NCBI GenBank assembly: GCA_964019135.1
Contig: OZ025249.1
Span: 19,369,088-19,433,087 of the forward strand
DNA length: 64,000 nt
DNA from: Arenicola marina
Lineage: Eukaryota > Annelida > Polychaeta > Arenicolidae
Reading direction: 5' to 3'
In this document: in pieces, positions 1 through 10,068 of the stretch
How positions within the stretch are numbered: the first letter of the stretch is position 1
Layout: every line of letters begins with the position of its first letter
Notes under the pieces: model-generated
The model's database searches: none
Told to the model about the DNA's origin: nothing
Seen by the model: the letters and a program-made list of their open reading frames with translations, nothing else
Program-made: the position numbers and the translations under genes

Positions 1-35
1 CTGGGTTACTGTGTGGAGGTACAGGGTGGACGTTA

Positions 36-80
36 GATAGGTAGATAGATAGATAGATAGATAGACAAATAGATAGACTG
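36..80. repeat. GATA microsatellite
   Basis: Tandem tagatagatag tetranucleotide run near the left edge, slightly interrupted after position 64. Simple sequence with no coding content. Confidence 0.9.
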
Positions 81-106
81 AGAGACAGACAGCCATACCA
101 TGCAAC

Positions 107-250
107 CCAGGCCGGACCGCATGGCGGGTCAGCCCGGGCCGGACCGCATGGCGGGTAAGCCCAAGCCGGTACCCGCCGGTCTACCCACCGGTATACCCGC
201 CGGTATGCCCGCCATTATACCCGTCGGTACCCAACGGTAGCCGCCGGTCC
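107..250. repeat. GC-rich short tandem repeats
   Basis: Two copies of a ~27-bp unit built on ggccggaccgcatggcgggt (112-160) are followed by degenerate 13-14-bp units of the type ccgccggtatacc (165-248). The open frames here come from the repeats and GC bias; no known protein was recognised. Confidence 0.6.
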
Positions 251-499
251 GCAGTGAAGCCGGGGTCAAGATCCGGGAGCTCCGACGGCGGGATGGACTG
301 GGGGAGGGGTCGGGGTGGTCTGGGGGAGGGGTCGGGAGAAGAGGGACGTCTTGCGGGCTTAGCGGTGCACCGTGGCGGGTCGGGGACACGCCACGCCCTG
401 CCTTGGTGTCAGAGCGGGCAGGGTGTGGCCCGTCAGAGCGGGAGACGGCGGGCGGGGGGTGGCCCGTCAACGCCACGTCCAAGCGGTAGCGTCATAGCC

Positions 500-2218
500 A
501 CATGTGGACGTCTGTCGTTTCTGCCCGACCACGACGTACAGTTTTAACAGCAACGAGTTCCTGTTTCTATAAGTACCGGCGTACCTGTAAGGCTCTTGAC
601 ATTCAAGTATGTGTGGATTGTTCTGTTGCAATTAACTTTTTTTTCTTAAGTTCATTTATCTTTTTCTTCTGGCGCAAAGGCGAGAGGAAATATTCATAAG
701 GAATATTTCAGTTTCAGTAACAGTAACAGTGATGTTTTAAAGCCACTTTTGGCCAAACTGCATCTCGCATGAGAAAGTGTAGCTTTCTTGTGCACTACGT
801 CATCAAAATTGGGCATCTATTTCAGAATTCGAGTTAACATTCAACCATTAAAACTCCTTTTTTACAGTCCCGAATTTTTGCCTATACATGTACTTTACGT
901 TGACCTAAACCCCGCTAATGCGACCATGCCACTAATCCGGCATTACGACCACCAAGACCAGACCCAACCAATCAATTGCAAGTCAAATAATGTGTCCCAT
1001 ACAGTTCTAAAAAATATTGTACAAATCATAACGTAGGATGAAAATTGATTGTAAGTAACTTTTTTACAGATTTTATGGCAGATTAAAGGGGAGCCTCTGA
1101 TAAGTGGTTTCCAATATCATATAGTATTAATTGGCAACGCACATGAGATCCTAAAGTGGTGACTTCGGAATAAAAACCAAAAAGAAACTGGAGCAAACTG
1201 AATATCTATTTTTTTGCGCCGCCGTCGCGGGGAGGGGAACACGATAGGGTGCATGGTACATAGTTTCTTTGGGTCGTCCATTATCGCATTCTGTCAGTCT
1301 GAATGCCCGTGTCCTTGTCTATTTAACACGATGGATGCCTGTACATTTTTCTACGGTCGACGTCCTTGAGAATGGGTCAGTTACGGGAAACTGAGAAAAA
1401 AAGGTCATCATTGCCCGATAATGAGAGTCCTTCTTAGACTGAGACGTCAGGTTCCTTTCTATATTCTTTTCTTTTCTACATTAATTATGTTTAGATTAAT
1501 CCTAGATATCATGTAAACGTTAATGCAACGTTAGCTTTTGGTTCTAGTGGTTGATATATGGTTTCCAGCCACGTTACAACGTTAAACTAACGTTTATTTT
1601 TCGCTTACAAATATAAACGTTTCCAAGTTAAAGTTGCACATCGAGTTCTTTTCCGCCAAAACTAAGACCAGGCGAAATTTATATCAAAATTTGCAGAAAA
1701 CTCGATTGTTTTATTTTATAAATACAGAAACCTGATAAACATCGCCGTTTGGCTGTGGTGTGGCAAACGTGTCTATCCCGGGACACCACAGAACTCGCGG
1801 TACTGCTACTTATACCAAAGCATCGCGAAGCACACAAACGGATGACGTGTACCATTAATATGAAAACTTGTTGTAAATTGATATCACCGGCAAGGCTAAG
1901 AGACACTATTTTGGCAGTCTGGCATGGGTGGAGTATGGACAAAAGAAATCTTAAATTATTCAAGGACTGATTCTTATTTGTATTTGGACCTCTTTAGTTT
2001 GGGCGGGAAAGAGCTCGACATGCAACTTTAAACTGCAAATTAACGTTAGAAAGGCGTTTACCAAAAAAAAACGAAGGTCGCAGCCGAAAAGTGATCGACG
2101 TCGAAATACAGTAAGATTCATTTTGATAATAGTTTTTGTAATAGGTTTGGGGGTTAGAAGTGACATAAAATTAAAATCGTCTTTATATTTATTTGAACCA
2201 TTTGCTGCAGGTCTATAA
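500..2218. other. Unique intergenic or NOL4 intron sequence
   Basis: AT-richer, non-repetitive sequence with several acgtta-type motifs. I see no exon with credible splice sites and no NOL4 homology in either strand. It lies downstream of the last visible NOL4 exon on the minus strand, so it is probably NOL4 intron. Confidence 0.4.
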
Positions 2219-2219
2219 A

Positions 2220-2296
2220 GTCACCTTCGGTAGCGCAATGGTTAGCGTCCGTGCCTTGTAATCTCGCGACCGGGGTCCAAACCCCGACCTGGCGAC
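2220..2296 (+). other. tRNA-like sequence (SINE head or tRNA pseudogene)
   Basis: The segment carries an RNA polymerase III A box (TAGCGCAATGG, 2231-2241) and, about 33 bp on, a near-consensus B box (GGTCCAAACC, 2274-2283) inside a 5-bp T-stem (CGGGG/CCCCG). The middle contains an anticodon-loop-like CTTGTAA (threonine TGT type), but the anticodon stem is poorly paired and the acceptor stem is imperfect. This fits a tRNA-derived SINE or a decayed tRNA better than a functional tRNA. No clear SINE tail or target duplication was seen. It lies just downstream of a NOL4 exon, on the opposite strand. Confidence 0.5.
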
Positions 2297-2427
2297 GAAC
2301 TTTCGGAGGCCTATGACTTCTACTACCACATTGGTGCCATAGTAACCTTAACATATAATGTTAATTAAACGTAGCTGCCAACATTCATCTAACGTTAAGT
2401 TAACGTTGGCACGCTATACTTGGGACA

Positions 2428-2518
2428 GATCCCCCCCTCCCCGCACACACACCCTCCACCCTCTCTCGCACCCACACACCCCCACTCCTCCCCCTCCCCA
2501 CCCCCCTCCTTTCCGGTA
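2428..2518. repeat. C-rich low-complexity tract
   Basis: Runs of cccc separated by acacac and ctcc. It sits in the NOL4 intron about 100 bp beyond the 5' splice site of the 2622-2894 exon. Confidence 0.6.
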
Positions 2519-2621
2519 GGACGGGGCGACATGTATTTGATACTGTAGACATTGCAACAGTACTTCCGGGTATGGCAGTCGCGCATGCGCACGCATGCGC
2601 GTCGGAGGTTCGGGCGCTTAC

Positions 2622-2894
2622 CTCGTCGTCGTCGTTGTAGGCGAAGTGGAGGTCTCGTGTGGCCGGTGTCAAGCCGTTCATCTGCTTACTGCGCAACTGG
2701 TTTAAATAAGTTGTCGTGAATGGGACGCTGAAGTCGACAATCCCGGAAGTATCTTCTCTGTCTGCCGTGTCACTTCCGGACTGACTGTTGTTGTTAGCCT
2801 CCATCGTGAGATGCATGCGCTTCTGGCAGTCTGAGCAGGACATGAGGAAGCGAGTAACGGCCTCTCTGGGTAGGAAGGCGTACGTCTCAGCAAT
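2622..2894 (-). CDS. NOL4: NOL4 (nucleolar protein 4) internal exon, downstream of the 23.3-kb exon
   Basis: This minus-strand exon of 273 nt (91 codons, phase 0 at both ends) begins after the acceptor ...cactcttccag and ends at the strong donor GAG|GTAAGC. The peptide starts IAETYAFLPREAVTRFLMSC and continues SDCQKRMHLTMEANNN. It matches the highly conserved NOL4 segment I recall as ISESYAFLPREAVTRFLMSC SECQKRMH, and it ends in an acidic stretch (AYNDDDE). NOL4 and its vertebrate paralogue NOL4L are nuclear/nucleolar proteins, neuron-enriched in vertebrates, whose molecular activity is not well defined. The join to the exon at 23265-23402 is in phase (TYRA + IAETYAFL), exactly as in the human protein (TYKA ISESYAFL). 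Remaining 3' exons must lie left of the window. The gene is certain at family level; the exon limits rest on splice consensus only. Confidence 0.92.
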
Positions 2895-4262
2895 CTGGAA
2901 GAGTGTGGGGAATGCACCAATGTAATACAGACAGACATACGACATTCATTAAAGTGCGTGTTATTTCACGCTGCTGCAGAAGTCAAATATGAAATATTGC
3001 TAGTAGTAATAGCGACACGAACGAAAAAAACCTAAAAAGGCTTTTTGTTCCGAGGCATACAGTGGGCCAACTGACAACGTGTTTCTCTCGGGGATTGTGT
3101 GATAACCACGGATTCGACTTTATCCAGGCCTCTGATTGGCTTAAAACTAGAATGGCGGAACAGGGGCCTTAAGCCGGAGTAAGACGCGGTGGGATTGGTG
3201 GGCACACTGCAGACACGTGTAGACAGCAACACTGACATGCTCTTGTGGATTTAAACAGGACAAACACGCGAGGAGCCTACAGGGCACCAGGAACAGACAC
3301 AATAGCCGATAACTGCGCGTCGTTACAGTATAATACAATCATTACTGTAACATCTGGTCTTTCCGTGGGTCATAGGATCCATCGCTTTCACTTCAGCACT
3401 CGTCAAGGTCCATCGGTAATCATTCACTTAAATACTGCGAGATTATCGTTTGAGTATATGTAAATGGAGAACTTTATTCATGGGATAGCTAAGGATTCGA
3501 ACTGACGGTGTAGGTCAAATGAAGCAGCAATAGTACGTACTGTAAGCATCCGAGTGTATCAAATGCTGTATGTTACGATATCGACATAAAAGTCATTTTA
3601 CATGTGGGAGAGCCTAAAAATATATTTCGTTACAAAATTGGAATTATTTAGTCACCAGGCACCTGGCAGTGAGTCACGTAGCAGGCCTCCCGTATGCTTC
3701 CCTTGGGGCTGGGTGCAGCGTAAATTATTTAAGTTGCAAAATGGAGCTAGCTTTACTTGGTATATATGTGCTACGAATATGGCTGTTTGTAGTATGTTAT
3801 TCGTCACCTTATATTTAGTAAAAGGTCTTGCACACACCACATGATAACATTCAACGATGTTAGGATTAGGGAGATCCTCAGAAAACGCATTAATGCAATG
3901 AATGTTAACAAATACCTTCTTCATCGGTACAATTTGGAATTGTCTCATTCCAGAAAAGGCATTGCACATCCACTGATAATAACATCCCACACCACCTGTC
4001 TGGTGTCGACTGTGGAGACTGGACAGCCACAGCACAGCACGTGTATCACAGTCATCGCCACACCGCCCCCCCCCCCCTCACCCCCTTACCGCCATGTAAG
4101 CACCTCCACCCACTCCCCAGGCCAATCCCCTCCTTGGGCCCCTTGGTCCCCTCCCGTTTGGCTCCTGGTCGCCGACGAACACAAGTAGCTGTCACCGGTA
4201 AGATGATTATACCCAGAGCCCCCGGAAGTTATTAATTAGCCCGCCTCGCCATGGGGTAGCAG
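2895..4262. other. NOL4 intron, unique part
   Basis: Non-repetitive intronic sequence between the 2.6-kb exon and the first large array. Open frames of 60-127 codons occur on both strands without homology or plausible splice context. I see no RNA gene; a B-box-like GGATTCGAACT at 3492 is considered under rejected items. Confidence 0.5.
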
Positions 4263-4263
4263 T

Positions 4264-5834
4264 GGGTTGTGGTCCCGTGGCTGGGCCGCCCAGTTTGGAG
4301 ACAGACAATGATCCCAGCGGCCCCCTCCCAGTGGCTGGGCCGCCCGGTCTGGAGACAGACACTGATCCCAGCGGCCCCCTGGCAGTGGCTGGAGCTGCCC
4401 GGTCTGGAGACAGACACTGATCTCAGCGGCCCCCTCCCAGTGGTTAGGCCGCCCGGTGGCAGACAATGATCCCAGCGGCTTCCTGGCAGTGGCTGGGCCG
4501 CCCGGTCTGAAGGCAGACAATGATCCCAGCGGCCCCCTCCCAGTGGCTGGACCGCCCTGTCTGGAAACAGAAAATGATCCCAGCGGCCCCCGGGCAGTGG
4601 CTGGGCCGCCCTGTCTGGAGACAGACAATGATCCCAGCGGCCCCGGGCAGTGGCTGGGCCGCCCTGTCTGGAGACAGATAATGATCCCAGAGGCCCCCGG
4701 GCAGTGGCTGGGCCGCCCTGTCTGGATACAGACAATGATCCCAGCGGCCCGTTGGCAGTGGCAGCGCCGCCCTGTCTGGAGACCGACAATGATCCCAACG
4801 GCCCCCTCCCAGTGGCTGGGCCGCCCTGTCTGGAGACAGACAATGATCCCAGCGGCCCCCTCCCAGTGGCTGGGCCGCCCGGTCTGGAGACAGACAATGA
4901 TCCCAGCGGCCCCCTGGCAGTGGCTGGGCCGCCCTGTCTGGAGACAGACAATGATCCCAGCGGCCCCCTGGCAGTGGCTGGGCCGCCCTGTCTGGAGACA
5001 GCCAATGATCCCAGCGGCCCCCTGGCAGTGGCTGGGCCGCCCTGTTGGAGACAGTCAATGATCCCAGCGGCCCCCTGACAGTGGCTGGGCCGCCCGGTCT
5101 GGAGACAGACAAGGATCCCAGCGGCCCCCTCCCAGCGGCTGGGCCGCCCTGTCTGGAGACAGACAATGATCCCAGCGGCCCCCTGGCAGTGGCTGGACCG
5201 CCCTGTCTGGAGACAGACAATGATCCCAGCGGCCCCCTGGCAGTGGCTGGGCCGCCCTGTCTGGAGACAGACAATGATCCCAGCGGCCCCCTCCCAGTGG
5301 CTGGGCCGCCCGGTCTGGAGACAGACAATGATCCAAGCGGCCCCCTCCCAGTGGCTGGGCCGCCCGGTCTGGAGAAAGACAAAGATCCCAGCGGCCCCCT
5401 GGCAGTGGCTGGGCCGCCCTGTCTGGAGACAGACACTGATCCCAGCGGCCCGTTGGCAGTGGCTGGGCCGCCCTGTCTGGAAACAGAAAATGATCCCAGC
5501 GGCCCCCGGGCAGTGGCTGGGCCGCCCTGTCTGGAGACAGACAATGATCCCAGCGGCCCCCTGGCAGTGGCTGGGCCGCCCTGTCTGGAGACAGACAATG
5601 ATCCCAGCGGCCCCGGGCAGTGGCTGGGCCGCCCTGTCTGGAGACAGATAATGATCCCAGAGGCCCCCGGGCAGTGGCTGGGCCGCCCGGTCTGGAGACA
5701 GACAATGATCCCAGCGGCCCGTTGGCAGTGGCAGGGCCGCCCTGTCTGGAGACAGACAATGATCCCAGAGGCCCCCTCCCAGTGGCTGGGCCGCCCTGTC
5801 TGGAGACAGACAATGATCCCAGCGGCCCCCGGCT
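4264..5834. repeat. 54-bp GC-rich minisatellite, about 29 copies
   Basis: The unit (for example 4913-4966) contains gtggctgggccgcc, ggagacagacaatgatccca and gcggcccc. It varies at a short linker (ctggca, ctccca, cgggca, gttggca), and a few copies are shortened by 1-3 bp. Since 54 is a multiple of three and the unit lacks stops in several phases, long frames open on both strands: an 18-residue plus-strand repeat built on VAGPPCLETDNDPSGP, and a 570-codon minus frame. It lies wholly in the NOL4 intron and has no flanking coding sequence, so I treat it as non-coding. Confidence 0.92.
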
Positions 5835-6344
5835 TCAGTGCGCCCTTCTGCCAGATTTCGTTCCCCCTGGCGGCCAACAGGAAAACTACAGGCCGCTAAA
5901 GTTGCCGCCAAAAATGACGCGCACCCGGGATCCGCCCAATTCAATAATAATATTTGCGATCGGTCTAAGTAGCAAGCGCGGCGAAAATTATAAAGGTTTT
6001 TTTCTAATGCAGTTAATTTAGATAACCCGCCCTTTGTCCCGTGTGCGTGATAAAGAGCGATATTTCACTTCATTTTTTTTATGTGTTTAAAACACGGGAA
6101 TTTAGGTCCTAATTTTTGGGCCGATATTGAACTAACAGTTACAAAAGAAGCTGATGTAAACCGGCACTGTTATGTTAGTTGACTACAGCATCGTTATCTA
6201 GTGAATGAATGGACGCAACGGAGTGAGTAACGTTACCCCTCTGCCTCCGTCTAGTCACTCGGTTTCCGTCGGTCGCATGCAAGATCGATGCAGAATTAGT
6301 CGCATCACCTGACCGTGCACGACCTTTACAAACACACCGAAAAA

Positions 6345-6360
6345 AGCGCCCCCTGGCGAG
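6345..6360 (-). promoter_or_regulatory. Candidate CTCF-binding core
   Basis: AGCGCCCCCTGGCGAG matches the reverse complement of the CTCF core (consensus AGCGCCCCCTGGTGG) at nearly every strong position. CTCF is conserved across Bilateria. This is a motif match only, with no occupancy evidence. Confidence 0.45.
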
Positions 6361-6370
6361 TGGAGATTTG

Positions 6371-6378
6371 TGACGTCA
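6371..6378. promoter_or_regulatory. Perfect CRE palindrome (TGACGTCA)
   Basis: Full 8-bp cAMP-response element, 11 bp from the CTCF-like core. A second perfect copy occurs at 47038-47045. One such site is expected by chance about every 65 kb, so two in this window are not significant on their own. Confidence 0.3.
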
Positions 6379-6595
6379 CCATTTTTCCTATAGTGGCTCC
6401 ACACTGCGACACGAAGGGATGGTAAATGTCAAATTCACCAGGCGGCGCGCAGTCACGGCTGAACCCTATTGTAGCCCGTTATGATAAGGCGTCTGCCCAG
6501 GTGGAGTACAAATAAATCATTATCAGTGGCAGATGTGGTACCTGGGCATTGCGTCACCGCTGTCTGCACTCCCGTGTGTTATTCACATGGTGTAA

Positions 6596-6752
6596 TCAAC
6601 AAAAGGTGTGATTGTGTTCCACAATAGGTGTGAATATGTTCTACAATAGGTGTGAATGTGTCCCACGATAGGTGTGAATGTGTTCCACAATAGGTGTGAA
6701 TGTGGGCCACAATAGGTCTGTTCATGTGCTCAATAATAGGTATGAGTCATGG
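6596..6752. repeat. 22-bp minisatellite, left part
   Basis: About seven degenerate copies of caataggtgtgaatgtgttc plus two bases. Related copies reappear at 7677-7760, on the far side of the poly-C array. Confidence 0.8.
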
Positions 6753-6761
6753 GCTTGTCAG

Positions 6762-7486
6762 ACCCAAAGGAATATCTGTGCCCCCCCCCCCTTTCAGACC
6801 CTAAGGAATGTTTGTACCCCCCTTTCAGACCCTAAGGAATATCTGTGCCCCCCCCTTTCAGACCCTAAGGAATATCTGTGCCCCCCTTTCAGACCGTAAG
6901 GGATATCTGTGCCCCCCCTTTCAGACCTAAGGAATATATGTGCCCCTCCCCCCTTTCAGACCTAAGGAATATATGTGCCCCCCCCCTTTCAGACCCTAAG
7001 GGATATCTGTGCCCCCCCCCCCTTTTAGACCCTAAGATATATCTGTGCCCCCCCCTTTCAGACCCTAAGGGATATATGTGCCCCCCCTTTCAGACCCTAA
7101 AGGATATATGTGCCCCCCCCCTTTCAGACCCTAAGGGATATCTGTGCCCCCCTTTTCAGACCCTAAGGGATATCTGTGCCCCCCCTTTCAGACCTAAGGA
7201 ATATATGTGCCCCCCCCCTTTCAGACCCTAAGGGCTATCTGTGCCCCCCCCTTTCAGCCCCTAAGGGATATCTGTGCCCCCCCCCTTTCAGACCCTATGG
7301 GATATCTGTGTCCCCCCCCTTTCAGACCCTAAGGGATATCTGTGCCCCCCCCCTTTCAGACCCTAAGGAATATCTGTGCCCCCCCCCCCTTTCAGACCCT
7401 AAGGGATATCTGTGCCCCCCCCCCTTTCAGACCCGATGGGATATCTGTGCCCCCCTCTTTCAGACCCTAAGGAATATCTGTGTATA
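6762..7486. repeat. ~35-bp poly-C minisatellite, about 20 copies
   Basis: The unit is tttcagaccctaaggratat followed by ctgtg and a C tract of 6 to 12 bases. C-tract length is the main variable. Each unit contains a C-tract followed by ctttcag, which looks like a 3' splice site on the plus strand (antisense to NOL4). The opposite strand carries long G runs. Confidence 0.93.
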
Positions 7487-7676
7487 TATGTATATATTAC
7501 AATGCATATCAAGATTCGCAGTTCTGTGTTCTTTATGTTACCAACGATTATATATAGAGTTTGCAAATAGTACGTAACGGGCACCACGGTCACCTACGTC
7601 TCAGGCTTTTATACGCATTTTTTCATGTTTTTATTTATTGCCCCACCCCCCTTTCCAGAATTCCTGCACACGTCCC

Positions 7677-7760
7677 TGTGTGTATGTGTTCAGCAATAGG
7701 TATGTGCACGTGTTGAACAATATATGTATGTGTATTTAACAATATGTCTGTATATGTATG
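7677..7760. repeat. 22-bp minisatellite, right part
   Basis: Degenerate copies such as gtgttcagcaataggtatgt and gtgttgaacaatatatgtat resemble the 6596-6752 array (compare tgtgctcaataataggtatg at its right end). Confidence 0.6.
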
Positions 7761-7902
7761 TATGTATGTATGTGTATGCACGGGCACACTGTAAACCACA
7801 AGCTGTAGATAGCTCTGGGATAAAAATATAATAGATACAAACAGGCCAAAAACCGATCTGGGGAAAAATATAATGGATGAAAACATGTCTGGGTAAAATG
7901 AA

Positions 7903-7935
<33 letters not shown>

Positions 7936-7961
7936 TGTATGTATGTATGTATGTATGTATG
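7903..7961. repeat. TATG microsatellite
   Basis: About 14 uninterrupted tatg tetranucleotides. Minor related tracts occur at 7752-7776. Confidence 0.95.
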
Positions 7962-8454
7962 TGGGGATCTTTTCACTAAGAGTTACGAACTCGTAATCCT
8001 TTGGTTTACATGCTAATTTAACCACTGATCGTAAACGTTTTATCGCTTATTAGAATCAGTTATTTTTTAGCCATTATTATTACAATATACGTTACAATAT
8101 ATATTTATTATGATGAAGTCAATTTGGTCCCTTTCTCTTTGACCCGGAAATACAACATTTAAACGTTACGAGCATACTTAGTGAGACCTTGTTGAATTGC
8201 GCCCCTGAGCCGTTGTGTTGATTGACGCTACATACATCGGGTGGGGACGGTTGGATGTCCGTTACCTGAGAACAATGTAGGATGTCGTACACGACGACTT
8301 GTCGCCGACAAGACGCGACGGCCCCAGGTCGCCATCCCGATCCCGACGCGGCGACCCCAGGCCGCTCATCACCCCTTGTCTCAGCAGATGTGATATTCAT
8401 GTCACTGTCTTATACAAGCTGCCTGTCGCCGAAACCGCCCAACAGATGAGAGAC
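7962..8454. other. NOL4 intron, unique part
   Basis: Non-repetitive sequence without recognised exons or RNA genes. Confidence 0.4.
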
Positions 8455-8900
8455 ACACAGGGCCCTCCCCATAGCCTCTACATCCCCCCTACCCCCCCCC
8501 CCCCCCCACGCCCCCGCCACTTGTTCCCCACCCCACCTAGGATGACACGGCTGCCACCCTTCCCCACCCTTCCCCGACCAAAGCCAGTAAGACAAGGCCG
8601 GTATCCTTCCACCCCCTCTCCCCCCCCCCCCACCCCTGACAACCCTCCCGCCCGCCCGACCAAAGCCACGATGACACGGGAGCTCCGCCCCTCACCCGAC
8701 CGCCTTCCTCACCCCCCCTCCCCCACCCTCCTCTCCCCACCTCCTTCCTCTCTCCGTCTTCAACTCCCGTGCTTCCCCTCCCCACCTCGCCTCCTTCCCC
8801 TCTGTCCCTTCTCTCCCCACCTCCTGCCCCCCTCCCCCTCCCCCCTCCCCCTCACCTCTCCCCCCCCCCGCTCCCCTGCCCACCCCGAAGAAGAGACTCA
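8455..8900. repeat. C/T-rich low-complexity tract
   Basis: A polypyrimidine-rich plus strand (cccctccccc, cttcccc) yields proline/serine-rich open frames on the plus strand and glycine-rich frames on the minus strand. These are compositional and do not support a gene. Confidence 0.7.
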
Positions 8901-10068
8901 CCGGCGGGTTTCACTTCCCGTCTTCGGCCCCTAACCAACGGGCTCCCGGTCTGCATGTCCCCGACGCCCCGACCGGATCTGCCTTCCCACCCCCTTCAAA
9001 GTATCCCTCCGCCAACTAAATAACATCCCAACTACCCAATTGGAACTACTTATGTCCTGGAGGTTGCCGTGGCAACAGATTTCTGTGAACACCGAGATAA
9101 TTTGGGACGGTATTTCCTCTCGACTGCATACCTGACATTAGCTCTAGTTGGGCGGATGAAAATTGGCCTGTTAATTCTACCGGTGCCTCCGAGGAAACGA
9201 TGCGTGCGGCACCACCCGATATCGGGGCGGGGTCCCGTTCTCTCGTGGCTGGGGACCCTGGGGGTGGTGTGCGTGATGGGGGTGGCGGCGGTGGGGGGCG
9301 GGGGAGTCCGGAGGAGGGAAAAGTACGGGAAGTGGTGGGGTGGAGTGGGGGCTTCTGCCAGACAGGTATCTATCTCATGGCGACGGTAGTTCGTGGTGGC
9401 GGTGGCGCTGGCGGTGGCGGTGGTGCGGGAGGGAAAGGGAAGTGGGTGAGGGGAGTGAAGGTGAGGTGGATAGAAGAGGAGAAGGGGAAGAGGAATGGGG
9501 GGAGGGGTCTTTTGAAGTCGTACCCCTAACCTGTTATTATGGCGGTGTGGCTGGTGCTGACACCTTGCGCACAACGGTTGGGCGTCCCCCCAACGCGCAC
9601 AGCGTCGGTGACAAGGGACGGCGCGCACCGGGTGGATGCGGCTAGGAAGAAAAGGAAGAAGGGAGTTTTGTGTGGAGCGAAAGAGATAAGGAGCTTAACC
9701 TTATAAGAGTGGTGGCGGGGTTCTTAGCTCAACGAGAGGGGAGGAGGGGTGGGGGGGGGGGCGGAGGGGTGAAGGAGTGTGTGTCATAAGGCACATGTCG
9801 ACGACAGCGCTTCTCTTTGCGGCCGGTCCGGCGCCCTACCATTAAGACGGTGGCTCCATCTAGGAAGCTGTCCCGGTGGTACTCGTCGCCAACAGGCAGG
9901 GCGGAGAGAGGTGGGTGAGAGGGTGGAGGGGCGGGTGGGGGGGGGGGGGAGGGGGGGTCCTGGCGTCTTGGTATCCAGGCTCGACACGCGATGGGACCGT
10001 GCTGCGTATACCACCGCCCCACCACAGGACACGCGGCCTCCACCGCCCCCCCTCCCCCCCCCCACCCC
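8901..10068. other. NOL4 intron, mostly unique, G-rich at 9200-9500 and 9700-9960
   Basis: It contains an X-box (9063-9076, listed separately) and G-rich low-complexity stretches whose glycine-rich frames I do not consider genes. No exon was recognised. Confidence 0.4.
9063..9076. promoter_or_regulatory. Candidate RFX X-box
   Basis: GTTGCCGTGGCAAC is a perfect palindrome of two RFX half-sites (GTTGCC and GGCAAC) with a 2-bp spacer. It differs from the canonical GTTGCCATGGCAAC by one spacer base. It is intronic in NOL4. Confidence 0.5.

Larger units (their letters stand above)
5835..6595. other. NOL4 intron, unique part with regulatory-like motifs
   Basis: Unique sequence between two minisatellites. 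It holds a CTCF-like core (6345-6360) and a perfect CRE (6371-6378), which are listed separately. No exon was recognised. Confidence 0.45.

Noticed and set aside
3480-3520. GGATTCGAACT, reverse of a tRNA B box
   Set aside because: The surrounding sequence gives no paired T stem, no A box and no acceptor stem.
4232-5944. 570- and 477-codon minus-strand frames and several plus-strand frames
   Set aside because: By-products of the 54-bp array in a NOL4 intron; repeat translation only.
8299-8934. 211-codon proline-rich frame, and similar frames at 21922-22377
   Set aside because: Low-complexity C-rich DNA with no recognised family or splice context.
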